A program made the position numbers and the translations under genes. From the IMG/VR virus record IMGVR_UViG_3300025154_000153, positions 1 to 47,120 of that record: a DNA stretch of 47,120 bases, one strand, 5' to 3'. This document shows, one piece after another, positions 1 through 7,552 of this stretch (position 1 is its first letter; each line of letters starts with the position of its first letter). Source of the stretch: a virus. A model generated the notes under the pieces. That model did no database searches and was not told the origin of the DNA. It was given only the letters and a program-made list of their open reading frames with translations.

Positions 1-144
1 ACGGTTCCGGCTGCGAAGGCCGCTCCTCCGCCGGTGTCCAGGCCGACGGTTCCGGCTGCGAAGGCCGCTCCTCCGCCGGTGTCCAGGCCGACGGTTCCGG
101 CTGCGAAGGCCGCTCCTCCGCCGGTGTCCAGGCCGACGGTTCCG
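1..144 (+). repeat. 45-bp tandem repeat, left window edge
   Basis: About 3.2 copies of a 45-bp unit (starting aaggccgctcctccgccgg and ending with gttccggctgcg). The copies seen here are identical to each other. The unit is a multiple of three and encodes 15 residues. It matches the repeat at 46997-47120 except that two copies there carry A for G in cctccRccgg. Confidence 0.95.
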
Positions 145-159
145 CCGCCCCGTCGCTAA
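1..159 (+). CDS. C-terminal end of the repeat-tailed protein that starts at 46268
   Basis: The window opens inside an open frame made of just over three 45-bp repeats (15-residue unit AKAAPPPVSRPTVPA) and closes with VPPPRR and a TAA stop at 157-159. The same repeat ends the window in the gene beginning at 46268. If the last four bases (acgg) are overlapped with the first four, the frame is continuous, so this is the C-terminus of that protein. The total copy number in the real gene is unknown, because an assembly could break or collapse here. The segment is a Pro/Ala/Lys-rich, probably disordered tail with no recognisable domain. A separate unrelated gene is unlikely because repeat sequence and phase are identical. 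Confidence 0.75.
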   Translation, partial: TVPAAKAAPPPVSRPTVPAAKAAPPPVSRPTVPAAKAAPPPVSRPTVPPPRR

Positions 160-218
160 TCAACACCTTTCCCAGCGCCGCGGTGGGCTACCCGTGGCAC
201 CAATTCTCCGGAGGAGTG

Positions 219-575
219 ATGACACAGTATGAATCTGATATGCTTGTAGTGGATGAGCTACAAGCCAAAATGCAGGTAAAGCAAGAGCTGCCTTGGGTGT
301 TTGTTGTGGCCAGTCTTAACCACGTAACCTGGTACTTGAGCAAGTTACGTGAACGAAATATTTCGTTTTCACTACACGTTGCTTACAAACGAGTAGAATT
401 TGTTAATGGAAACGTGCTCCGCATCTTGGCTGTAGATGGAGATCCTGTGCACAGCTGTGGATTGAGTTTGAGTGGCTGTATCTTTGCAGCGTCTCCTTCT
501 GCTGATTTGGCAGATGAACTCAAACGAGCGTTGTTATACGGTGAGATGAAAGTCGCTGCTCCGGAGGAGCCATGA
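219..575 (+). CDS. Hypothetical protein, 118 aa
   Basis: I do not recognise this protein. The ATG at 219 is chosen because a strong Shine-Dalgarno (ggaggag, inside a CTCCGGAG element) lies eight bases upstream. An in-frame start at 183 lacks such a site. The middle is compatible with a small alpha/beta fold: a hydrophobic strand (WVFVVAS), a helix around WYLSKLRER, and later strands (VLRILAVDG, SGCIFAAS). The C-terminus ends in AAPEEP, encoded by a CTCCGGAG element that also gives the next gene its ribosome-binding site. The stop overlaps the next start as ATGA, so it is translationally coupled to the RuvC-like resolvase. Confidence 0.7.
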   Translation: MTQYESDMLVVDELQAKMQVKQELPWVFVVASLNHVTWYLSKLRERNISFSLHVAYKRVEFVNGNVLRILAVDGDPVHSCGLSLSGCIFAASPSADLADELKRALLYGEMKVAAPEEP

Positions 576-1141
576 TCGTCGGCGTGTCAATTGATCCATC
601 CATTGTACAGCACGGTTACTGCATCTGGTACGGCACCACGGCGGTATCCGCGGGCTTGTTCGAATGGAAGTCTAAGGGTACAATATCTGAGCGTTCCGTA
701 CGAATCGCACAGGCGTTCGCTACCTGGCTTCAAGCAGATTGGGTGGATCATTTGACGTGGGTTGCTGTGGAGGACCAGATTATCCGCCCTCGGTCGCCTT
801 ACAACCAGGCGATCATGACGTTGAAAACGGCGGCAGATACCGTTGCAGCGGTACTGTTGGAGCGCTTCAGTGCTCCAAAGGCGCCTGTTCAAGTGGTACG
901 TTATCTACCTGAGACCTGGAAAGGTTCGATGTCCAAACAAGCCACCGAAGTGCATATCGTCGGTGATGCCAATCATCTCGGGAGACTGTCTCCGGAGGAG
1001 CGAAACATCTTTACAAGGGAGGAGTGTTACATCCCGTACCGACAACGGACAGGGAAAACGCATAAGGACGGCCAAAAGAAAACAGCAAGTGACGTTTTTG
1101 ATGCCGTGGGAATAGGTCTGCGGTATCTGGGGCGTTTCTGA
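572..1141 (+). CDS. RuvC-like Holliday junction resolvase
   Basis: This 189-residue protein has the layout of an RNase H-fold resolvase of the RuvC/phage type. It starts GVSIDPSIVQHGY (Asp near residue 7), has an acidic residue after a strand in VAVEDQI (about residues 65-71), and ends with SDVFDAVGIGLRYL (about residues 171-184), where the last acidic metal ligands are expected. Such enzymes cut four-way DNA junctions so that replicating or recombining phage DNA can be resolved before packaging. The start is supported by ggaggag seven bases upstream and by the ATGA overlap with the preceding gene. A RuvC-fold nuclease with another role is possible. Confidence 0.8.
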   Translation: MIVGVSIDPSIVQHGYCIWYGTTAVSAGLFEWKSKGTISERSVRIAQAFATWLQADWVDHLTWVAVEDQIIRPRSPYNQAIMTLKTAADTVAAVLLERFSAPKAPVQVVRYLPETWKGSMSKQATEVHIVGDANHLGRLSPEERNIFTREECYIPYRQRTGKTHKDGQKKTASDVFDAVGIGLRYLGRF

Positions 1142-1158
1142 TTGAGAAGGAGTGTCAA

Positions 1159-1626
1159 ATGAAGTTTGTGGCGAAAATGACTGTAGAGGGTGATCTGACA
1201 CTGGCTGTGTCAGGAGTAGCCGTTGATGGCAGTTACTCCCCAATTGAAAGTCGAATGCTGTCGATTGCACAGGAGGTGCTCAGTAGACGAACTGCCAGCC
1301 CAGTGGAGATTCCGGTGTGGTCCATCACCTTCGACATCACTCCAGAGGAACCTACCGTCCAAGCGGCCCTCACCGAGCCGCTCGGAACGCGAATTCCGAA
1401 GGGTGAGGAAGATGAGTACCTGGCGCGAGCGACCAACAGACTGCGTTCCGGAGAGACCCGGCCGCAGATCGCCGACGCTCTGCGCCTTAAGAAGGACTGT
1501 GCCGCATTCAAGAGGCTCTGGACGAAACTGACTGAGCGTGAGATGGAGGCCGCCGTAGCCGCTCCGGAGGAGCATGAATCGGCAGGCATGGGCGTAGTTT
1601 GGATGCATTCTCCGGAGGAGCCATGA
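1159..1626 (+). CDS. Hypothetical protein, 155 aa, with possible helix-turn-helix
   Basis: I do not recognise the family. The ATG has a good Shine-Dalgarno (aaggag) nine bases upstream. The N-terminal half is strand-rich (VAKMTVEGDLTLAVSG, PVWSITFDI). Residues near 95-120 (EYLARATNRLRSGETRPQIADALRL) look helical and could form a helix-turn-helix, which is inference only. Three iterated elements add PEE segments (TPEEP, APEEH, SPEEP), two of them in a 20-residue C-terminal tail that may be little more than inserted repeat. The stop overlaps the next start. Confidence 0.65.
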   Translation: MKFVAKMTVEGDLTLAVSGVAVDGSYSPIESRMLSIAQEVLSRRTASPVEIPVWSITFDITPEEPTVQAALTEPLGTRIPKGEEDEYLARATNRLRSGETRPQIADALRLKKDCAAFKRLWTKLTEREMEAAVAAPEEHESAGMGVVWMHSPEEP

Positions 1627-1814
1627 ATCAGAGTCTTACAGGGATAGAGGTGGTGACGACATTGGCGCAGATCGTCTTTGACCTTATCAAGGCGCGCATC
1701 GAAGACGAACAGCGATTGGTGCTCGTCTTCGACCCCGAGACGTTGACAGACGAACAGTCGACTACGATTGCTGCCCTTCTGCCCAACGCCCTATATGTAA
1801 GGAGGACGAAGTGA
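1623..1814 (+). CDS. Small hypothetical protein, 63 aa
   Basis: The start ATG at 1623 follows ggaggagcc of a CTCCGGAG element and overlaps the previous stop as ATGA. The product is one amphipathic helical stretch (VVTTLAQIVFDLIKARIEDEQ) followed by a strand-like LVLVFDPETL and a helix. No family is recognised. It sits in a tightly coupled run (219-1996), so it is probably co-translated with its neighbours. Confidence 0.6.
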   Translation: MNQSLTGIEVVTTLAQIVFDLIKARIEDEQRLVLVFDPETLTDEQSTTIAALLPNALYVRRTK

Positions 1815-1996
1815 AAATCGAACTGGAAGGCGGCAAATACACAGCCTGTTACGAGGAAGCCACTGGAAAGTTGTATGCCCTTCGTCACGGCAAACCCTGG
1901 AGAGATTGTTGTGGTGACGGTTTCATTCTGGCCTTGATGCACAAGATAGCCGAGCTGGAAGGGCAGATACCGCCGGTTAGACCTCCGCAACGATAA
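1811..1996 (+). CDS. Small hypothetical protein, 61 aa, GTG start
   Basis: The gene begins with GTG at 1811, overlapping the preceding TGA (GTGA), with aaggagga upstream. Sequence: a short beta-like start (IELEGGKYTACYEE), Trp and two Cys near the middle, and a Pro/Arg-rich end. It is the last gene before a promoter at 2040. It ends with the 9-mer CAGATACCG, translated as QIP. Function unknown. Confidence 0.55.
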   Translation: MKIELEGGKYTACYEEATGKLYALRHGKPWRDCCGDGFILALMHKIAELEGQIPPVRPPQR

Positions 1997-2039
1997 CCGC
2001 TCTCCGTCTAATCCTTTGACACCCGCAAAAATTTTCTTC

Positions 2040-2068
2040 TTGCTATAACTTCCTGCCTGTGCTATACT
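2040..2068 (+). promoter_or_regulatory. Sigma-70 type promoter upstream of the DNA polymerase
   Basis: TTGCTA (2040-2045), a 17-bp spacer and TATACT (2063-2068), preceded by the A/T-rich box gcaaaaattttcttct. The spacer end ctgtgctatact is nearly the same as in the promoter at 42134. A leader of about 55 bases follows before the ATG at 2131. Confidence 0.75.
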
Positions 2069-2130
2069 GTAGACAATCATCAAATACCAGATATCCTTAT
2101 CACAGTGGCGTTTGCCGCTCCGGAGGAGCT

Positions 2131-5100
2131 ATGCTCACGAAGGTCATTTCAGGTGGACAGACAGGCGCAGACCAGGCGGGGCTTGTGGCTGCACGAGATG
2201 CAGGTATCGCGACAGGTGGCTGTGCGCCGAAAGGTTGGAAGACGCAGGACGGACCGGCTCCGTGGCTTGGCACAGACTTCGGCCTTGTTGAACACGCTTC
2301 TCCGCAGTACCCTCCTCGAACCGAGGTTAATGCAGGCACGAGTGATGGCACACTTTGGTTCGGTCGCACGACGTCCGCGGGTTTTCGTTGTACACAGAAA
2401 GCCTGCATCAAAAATGGCCGACCTTTCCGTATCTTCCAAAGTGTCGAAGACGCAGTCAAGTGGATCACAGATACCGGTATCTGTGTGTTGAACGTAGCCG
2501 GCAACCGGGAGAACACCAATCCGGGAATCTACGAAAGCACATATTGGAACCTGACCGAAATATTGTGCTACACTACGATAACTACTGTCAGTCGTGAAAC
2601 TACTCCAGAGGAGCCGGCAACAAGATATTGGCACCACCCTGAATCTTCCTGTATTTTCACGACAGAAAACGGTGAGCAGGCTGAAACAGACGGCCTTGTT
2701 GAGGAGATCGAAGAAGCTGTCTATCTGGAATTGCAGTCCTTGTATGCTGCTCCGGCTAGCCCGGTATCTGCCGCCCCTGAGACGTCTTTGAAAGGGACGG
2801 TGCCGATCGCCGACCGTAACTACTTCGACTTTGAAACCACTTTAACTGATGGCTTCCGACTCGAGACGATTCCGATCTGTAAAGGTCTTTACGCGGATCG
2901 CCATTCGAGCGTGCTCCTCCCTTCTGACTGTGTGTCTTGGCTTCGACGACTCCTCCGGAGCGGAGCTGACCAACCCCCTGCCGTTCGGCCGAAGGGTGTG
3001 GGTTTTGCTCTTGCTTTCGATATGCTGCAATTCTTCCGTTGCCCGTCCTTTTCGACGGCGGATGTTCTGGAAATCCTTCAGGCGTATGCTGATGGACGCT
3101 TGATCGACATTCGCTGTGCGGATAAGCTGACTTCGATTCAGGCCGGGGACTTCGAGCGTAGGGTATTCACCCTTGCCGAAGCATACAAGGCACGCACCGG
3201 TAAAGTGATCGCAGACCAGAAAGGGATGAATCATCCGATAATTGGAGCTTACAAGAAAGGCGTCAAGAAGGATCAAAAACTGGCGTGGCTTAAGGCATTC
3301 GGAGCTGCCCAACGTGCGTATATCTCTGGTGACCGGACAGCCGCAGATACCGCGCTTGCCGCCGCGTGTGCCATTGTGCCCTTGGCAGATGTACCTTGGC
3401 GATACAAGTATGCCTTCCTATACGGTCTTCCACTTGCGATGTGGCCGGCAGAAGCGAAGGCTTACGTTATCGCAGATTGCAAGGAAACGGCCGAGCTTGG
3501 GGCTGTGGTGTGTTCCGCTGCCCAGGAGGCACAAGTTCCGATTGACCTGGATGGGGTTCTCCAGAGCGGTTATCTCGGACCGGATGGATTGCCGCTGCAC
3601 ACCGCCTTCGAGTCCGCGATGGACTTCGGATTGCAGCTCATGTGTGAAGTCGGTTTCTTTATCCGTGATGAGTACGTCTCAGATATGGTTCAGTTCTATG
3701 AGGAAACCCGTGCGGAGACGCAGGATGCCCTTTTCATGAAGGGTCTCATTAAGGTCCGAAAGACGGGCGAACACAAAGGAACCCTTGGCATGGACGCCAA
3801 AGAGGTTCAAGAAATGGTTCGAGATGCTTTTGTTTCAGAAGGACTCGAGCCTCCGTTGTCAGAAGGGGGTGAGGCTCAAAAAGCGGCTTGGACAGCCGGT
3901 AATCGCGATCCGAAGAACGCTCCGGAGGAGTGGGCCACGAAGCGGGACAAGAATACACTTCTGGAGTGTCCTGGTCGGAAAGCCGAACTATACCGGGCAT
4001 GGCAAACGGCGCAGAGAATGTGTGAAGTCAAACTTCCACTTCTCCAGAGAAAGCCGTTGCGAACAGCCATCAACAGCATGGTCATTACGAGCCGCACCTC
4101 CTCTGGAGCGGATGAAGAAAATGGCGGAGCGGAATTCAACTCTCAGAACCTTGATAAGGAGGGGGGTGTCCAACAGGCTTTTAGACCGCCGACAATGGAA
4201 GAGATGAGGGTCATCCAGAAGCGTCTTCACCTGCCGAAGTTTGAATTGGAGCCTGGCGACAGGTACGTCATTCTCGACGCGGATTATGCTACCTTGGAGT
4301 GCCACACCGGTGCCACACAGTTCATCTATCGACGAACCGGCAGAATGGGCTACCAGCCGGGCGTGAGTGAGCTGGCTGATGACCTCATGTTGGAAACCGA
4401 TATCCACTCAAAAATAGCGGTATCTGATTGGATCATGCGCGGATACCGTGCGGCGGATGGTTACGACTTCTCCGGAGCGGACTTCGATGAAGCGTACAAA
4501 TATTTCCGAGTACGGCGAAAGAAGGATCCTGAATACGCCTTGGCAAGGCAGACGAAGAAGCCGGTTATCTTCGGTGCCTTGGGAATGATGGGCGCATACC
4601 GGCTTGCGATGCAGGCGTTTAGTTTGCACGGTATAAAACTTGCTGTACACGAGAACGGTATGTGGGATCCTGCTGGTTCTGTGGAGGTTGCGAAACGATC
4701 TCTAGCGATCTGTCTTGAGCTGTACCCGGATATTGCAGAGCACAGACAGCAGGGGTATGATGGTGGCACCGATCAGCTGGCTTACTGCATGCCGAGCATG
4801 CTTCAGAGAGGACGTTGCTTGCCCACAGAATGGGGCAATTGGGCGATTCAGCCGGAAGCGGCCAGAATCTTTAAAAGGGCGATATTTGGCGACTGGCGAA
4901 AGATCTATGATGTAAAGCGGTACCCGGCATTCGCAGGTTGCACCGTATTCATCGGTGTTCATGATAGCATCGGTATGTATGTGCCTGAATCGCAGGTACA
5001 CGAAGCTTCTCTGGAGCACCGTCGGACTATGCTTGATTCAAAAGAGGTGTCCTGTCCCGGAATGACCAAAGACAGCCAGGTCGTTCCTGTAGCAACTGAA

Positions 5101-5241
5101 GTGATGGAGAAGAGCGCCGAACCGACGTACCGAGACGGACGGCTCGTCGTAACACCTTGTTCGATACCGGTTGCTAAGCGGCCGGAATTCCTTTGGCACA
5201 ATCATCCACGCGGAGCCTACGGCTGGCTCCTGGAGGAGTGA
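2131..5241 (+). CDS. SLOG/YpsA-like domain fused to family A DNA polymerase with 3'-5' exonuclease
   Basis: This 1036-residue protein replicates the phage genome. Residues 1-150 (KVISGGQTGADQAG, then CVLNVAGNRE) match the SLOG-type 'putative molybdenum carrier'/YpsA Rossmann fold, thought to bind nucleotides. After a linker holding an iterated element (TTPEEP), a DnaQ-like 3'-5' exonuclease starts at about residue 230 (YFDFET, exo I) with a YVIAD exo III motif near 444. The polymerase palm and fingers follow: motif A ILDADYATLE (about 713), motif B RQTKKPVIFGALGM (about 805) and motif C VHDSIGM (about 943). Motif C has Ser where Glu is usual. The ATG at 2131 is set by ggaggag nine bases upstream. 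The N-terminal fusion is unusual. No frameshift or stop separates the two parts. Confidence 0.93.
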   Translation: MLTKVISGGQTGADQAGLVAARDAGIATGGCAPKGWKTQDGPAPWLGTDFGLVEHASPQYPPRTEVNAGTSDGTLWFGRTTSAGFRCTQKACIKNGRPFRIFQSVEDAVKWITDTGICVLNVAGNRENTNPGIYESTYWNLTEILCYTTITTVSRETTPEEPATRYWHHPESSCIFTTENGEQAETDGLVEEIEEAVYLELQSLYAAPASPVSAAPETSLKGTVPIADRNYFDFETTLTDGFRLETIPICKGLYADRHSSVLLPSDCVSWLRRLLRSGADQPPAVRPKGVGFALAFDMLQFFRCPSFSTADVLEILQAYADGRLIDIRCADKLTSIQAGDFERRVFTLAEAYKARTGKVIADQKGMNHPIIGAYKKGVKKDQKLAWLKAFGAAQRAYISGDRTAADTALAAACAIVPLADVPWRYKYAFLYGLPLAMWPAEAKAYVIADCKETAELGAVVCSAAQEAQVPIDLDGVLQSGYLGPDGLPLHTAFESAMDFGLQLMCEVGFFIRDEYVSDMVQFYEETRAETQDALFMKGLIKVRKTGEHKGTLGMDAKEVQEMVRDAFVSEGLEPPLSEGGEAQKAAWTAGNRDPKNAPEEWATKRDKNTLLECPGRKAELYRAWQTAQRMCEVKLPLLQRKPLRTAINSMVITSRTSSGADEENGGAEFNSQNLDKEGGVQQAFRPPTMEEMRVIQKRLHLPKFELEPGDRYVILDADYATLECHTGATQFIYRRTGRMGYQPGVSELADDLMLETDIHSKIAVSDWIMRGYRAADGYDFSGADFDEAYKYFRVRRKKDPEYALARQTKKPVIFGALGMMGAYRLAMQAFSLHGIKLAVHENGMWDPAGSVEVAKRSLAICLELYPDIAEHRQQGYDGGTDQLAYCMPSMLQRGRCLPTEWGNWAIQPEAARIFKRAIFGDWRKIYDVKRYPAFAGCTVFIGVHDSIGMYVPESQVHEASLEHRRTMLDSKEVSCPGMTKDSQVVPVATEVMEKSAEPTYRDGRLVVTPCSIPVAKRPEFLWHNHPRGAYGWLLEE
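2466..2485. repeat. 20-bp perfect palindrome built from two CAGATACCG half-sites
   Basis: CACAGATACC is directly followed by its complement GGTATCTGTG inside the SLOG part of the polymerase gene. It is the most complete symmetrical form of the iterated 9-mer. It suggests that the frequent single CAGATACCG is a half-site. Confidence 0.9.
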
Positions 5242-5242
5242 A

Positions 5243-5401
5243 ATGAAAGCCCGAAAACAACCGCCTTGTAAAGGGTCTAATAAGCCCGGAATACAGGTTC
5301 GGGACAAAGTTAAGTGTTCAGTGTGTGGTTTTCCATTTCCAACTTTCAGCTTTGCGGAATACGGAAATATTCCAAAACATCACAAAGGACGTCCGACATA
5401 G
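5243..5401 (+). CDS. Small zinc-finger-like protein, 52 aa
   Basis: The protein is basic and short, with Cys residues in PPCK and CSVC and a later HH pair, consistent with a one-zinc knuckle. The ATG follows tggaggagtgaa, one base after the polymerase stop, so it is translationally coupled to it. Small zinc-ribbon proteins next to replication genes are common in phages and may bind nucleic acid, but no specific role can be assigned. Confidence 0.6.
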   Translation: MKARKQPPCKGSNKPGIQVRDKVKCSVCGFPFPTFSFAEYGNIPKHHKGRPT

Positions 5402-5425
5402 CACCGGCTTCTCTGGAGGAGTGAA

Positions 5426-5767
5426 ATGAGTTGGTATTATCACCTCGTAAGTGACTCAAATGGTGACTGGCACGAACTCCTGGAAGTGAGCACTCGACAG
5501 GAGTTTCTGGAGTATACAGGCACAGGCGTCATTACCGGTATCTGCTGGCACTACCGTCTTCCTGACCCTTTCGGCGATGCTTTTACTGTGCCGATGCTCA
5601 CCTGCTACCGGTATTTGAAGTTGTGGAGGGGTGGTGAGCTATTCGGCTACGCTGCGGAGGAGCTCAAACCGACCGATGTGCCTCTGTTCTTTCGGCGTAA
5701 GCATGACGCTATGATCCGACACGCAGCAACGGAAACCTTGAAATATCTACGTTCTCTGGAGGAGTGA
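5426..5767 (+). CDS. Hypothetical protein, 113 aa
   Basis: No family is recognised. The start is firm: ctctggaggagtgaa lies directly upstream. The protein is rich in aromatic residues (SWYYHLV, ICWHYRLP, CYRYLKLWRGG) and looks like a compact alpha/beta domain with a helical C-terminus (AMIRHAATETLKYLRSLEE). Its last residues (SLEE) are encoded by the CTCTGGAG element that forms the ribosome-binding site of the next gene. Confidence 0.65.
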   Translation: MSWYYHLVSDSNGDWHELLEVSTRQEFLEYTGTGVITGICWHYRLPDPFGDAFTVPMLTCYRYLKLWRGGELFGYAAEELKPTDVPLFFRRKHDAMIRHAATETLKYLRSLEE

Positions 5768-5768
5768 G

Positions 5769-6110
5769 ATGAAATTCGAAGTACGACCAGATCTAATAAA
5801 AAAGGGTGTGTGGAAAATCGCATGGCTGCCGGCTACCTTTTTCGACGAATCGGAGCAACGAATCAATACGTCAATTCGACATAGTGATATACACATCACA
5901 TATCCAACAAATCTGCATTTTGCGGTGTGTGATGACGTCGTATTGTGTGAACGAGAACCTACTCAAGGGGAAAAGTCTCTGATACTTAATTCCTTTTTGA
6001 AAGACTTGTGTCCCTTCTGTGGGAAGCCCAATGATCCGACGGCGTATGTTACAGCCGGAAACGGACATCGCGCTCACTATACTTGCTTTTACCCGCTTTT
6101 GGAGGAGTGA
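5769..6110 (+). CDS. Hypothetical protein with C-terminal zinc-binding motif, 113 aa
   Basis: The N-terminal part is strand-rich and unrecognised. The C-terminal 35 residues contain LCPFCGKPND, then HRAHYTC, a CxxC plus His/Cys arrangement typical of a zinc ribbon. The start follows ctctggaggagtgag, one base after the previous stop. The C-terminus ends PLLEE from a relaxed copy of the same element (ttggaggag), which serves the next gene. A nucleic-acid or protein adaptor role is plausible but unproven. Confidence 0.65.
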   Translation: MKFEVRPDLIKKGVWKIAWLPATFFDESEQRINTSIRHSDIHITYPTNLHFAVCDDVVLCEREPTQGEKSLILNSFLKDLCPFCGKPNDPTAYVTAGNGHRAHYTCFYPLLEE

Positions 6111-6111
6111 A

Positions 6112-6333
6112 ATGAAAATCGACGAAGACATAAGACCTATTGTTGTGTCAGTAATAGAAGCTAAAGAGTATTGGAGTATGGTAGGGAAGAAGGCCGGTGA
6201 ATTCGAATTTACAATAGGAAGACGAATTCGAATTCACCGGGAATCGGAGACACACGTGTTCATAGACAAGCACCTTACCATGGTTGAAGAACAGGCTTTG
6301 GTTCGCTGGTGTCGCTCCGGAGGAGTGAAATGA
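6112..6333 (+). CDS. Hypothetical protein, 73 aa, containing a 16-bp inverted repeat
   Basis: The ATG follows ttggaggagtgaa one base after the previous stop. The product is acidic at first (MKIDEDIRPIVVS) and then basic (GRRIRIHRE). Its middle codons are written by a perfect 16-bp inverted repeat at 6194-6240. No family is recognised. The stop overlaps the next start (ATGA). Confidence 0.6.
   Translation: MKIDEDIRPIVVSVIEAKEYWSMVGKKAGEFEFTIGRRIRIHRESETHVFIDKHLTMVEEQALVRWCRSGGVK
6194..6240 (+). repeat. 16-bp perfect inverted repeat inside a coding sequence
   Basis: CCGGTGAATTCGAATT (6194-6209) and its exact complement AATTCGAATTCACCGG (6225-6240) are separated by 15 bases. The mRNA would fold into a long hairpin inside the 73-aa gene. 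There is no following U-run, so it is not an intrinsic terminator. Confidence 0.9.
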
Positions 6334-6713
6334 TACGCCTTGCGCACTACCGAATGGCTGCTAAGTACCCTCGGCCGCACATTCCGATATCCAACGGCGT
6401 ACCAGACGACATTCTGGTAACTGAGCGATATCGAGAATTTGACCCTTCTTGGAACAATGTTTCTGACTACAGAGCCGGTATACTGACTTGGGACCGTTTT
6501 GTCGATCTGTATTGGCGACAACTTGAGACTCTTTGGAGTACACGAAGGGAGCTTTTCGGATATTTGGAGCTTCGCGGAGGTACATGTTTCTGTTATTGTA
6601 CTCCCGGTGATCGGTGTCATCGACGTATACTCGCTTGCTTCTGTTTGAAAGTTGGGTTTGAGGTTGAGTTGGATGGCAAACGACTGCCATCCAATTGGGA
6701 GGAGATCTGGTGA
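6330..6713 (+). CDS. DUF488-like protein, 127 aa
   Basis: The C-terminal half contains GGTCFCYCTPGDRCHRRILA, matching the signature of the DUF488 family (Cys, then a C-x-x-x-x-x-CHR stretch at the start of a helix). DUF488 proteins are of uncertain function and occur in phages and bacteria. The Cys and His residues could bind metal or act catalytically. The start lies after ggaggagtga of a CTCCGGAG element and overlaps the previous stop. The next gene (nuclease) starts with GTG overlapping this stop, so it belongs to the polymerase transcription unit. An N-terminal start at 6309 lacks a comparable Shine-Dalgarno. Confidence 0.7.
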   Translation: MIRLAHYRMAAKYPRPHIPISNGVPDDILVTERYREFDPSWNNVSDYRAGILTWDRFVDLYWRQLETLWSTRRELFGYLELRGGTCFCYCTPGDRCHRRILACFCLKVGFEVELDGKRLPSNWEEIW

Positions 6714-7552
6714 ATACAGATACCGTTTCTAGTGACGCTCCGGAGGAGCAGCCTGTCTCTGACTGCTTCGGCGACTTCCGATGCCATGTATCGGTATCAC
6801 CGATGCAGTGGTTTAAGAAGTGCCCCTTTCGCTGGTACGCACACAAGGTACAGCACCAACTGGACCCAGGTAAGCCGACCAGAGGGCTCCAGATCGGGAA
6901 GGCTTGTCATGCCGAGGTCGAGGGCGCCGTAAATGGTAAGGTAGCTCCAGAGGAGTTGTCTGCATTGGCTCGGCTAAGTTATGACCTCATACCATCGGTA
7001 TCTGACTGGGTCCCTGAATTCGTTCTGGACCATGTGGATCTTGGCTTGGTCTGGCCTTTCTACGGAAAGATCGATCTCCTCAGATACCGCGGTGGCCAAC
7101 TGGCCTTTATCGATTCGAAGTTCGCAAGCGAAGGTAAACCACCTTTCCCCGGGGGGTATCGTCTTCTCCCGAAGACAAAGGAGGCGATTCAGAACGACTT
7201 TCAGTTGTGCCTGTATGCCGCAGCACTTCAGAGAATTTTTGGTGATTTACCTGCTACCCAAGGGCAAAACCAGGTGAATTACAACACCGGGGAGCGATGC
7301 GTTGTAGAGGCTCCTTGTTCCCAAGAGGCGGTATCTGCCGCCGTTGAAGAGGCTAAAAATTTGTGTGAATCTATGGATCGCATGTCTCGGGCACCTGCCT
7401 GGGACGTACCGACAGAGGGTTTGCCCGGTCAAGGGCCACACTGTAACGCGTATGGACGGCCTTGTGAAACACTTCGTTACTGCCGTGAGATCGAACAGTC
7501 GCAATTGGGCGGCCGCTCAAGGACACGGCCGAAAACAGGATGGGAGATCTGA
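6710..7552 (+). CDS. RecB/Cas4-like PD-(D/E)XK nuclease, probably Fe-S
   Basis: The 280-residue protein shows the PDDEXK_1 pattern: a Cys in FKKCPFRWY (about residue 38), GKACHAEVE (about 63-71, the conserved His), GKIDLL (Asp near 121), AFIDSKFA (D-x-K near 136) and QLCLYAAAL (QxxxY near 165). Three Cys near the C-terminus (HCNAYGRPCETLRYC) with the early Cys could hold a 4Fe-4S cluster, as in Cas4 and AddB. The likely role is single-strand or exonucleolytic DNA processing in replication or recombination. The start is GTG at 6710, with gggaggag upstream and GTGA overlap with the preceding stop. CTCCGGAG and CTCCAGAG elements add APEEQ and APEEL. Confidence 0.85.
   Translation: MNTDTVSSDAPEEQPVSDCFGDFRCHVSVSPMQWFKKCPFRWYAHKVQHQLDPGKPTRGLQIGKACHAEVEGAVNGKVAPEELSALARLSYDLIPSVSDWVPEFVLDHVDLGLVWPFYGKIDLLRYRGGQLAFIDSKFASEGKPPFPGGYRLLPKTKEAIQNDFQLCLYAAALQRIFGDLPATQGQNQVNYNTGERCVVEAPCSQEAVSAAVEEAKNLCESMDRMSRAPAWDVPTEGLPGQGPHCNAYGRPCETLRYCREIEQSQLGGRSRTRPKTGWEI

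Noticed and set aside
1-144. A CRISPR-like array at the window edge
   Set aside because: Units abut with no spacers and keep a coding frame, so it is a protein repeat.
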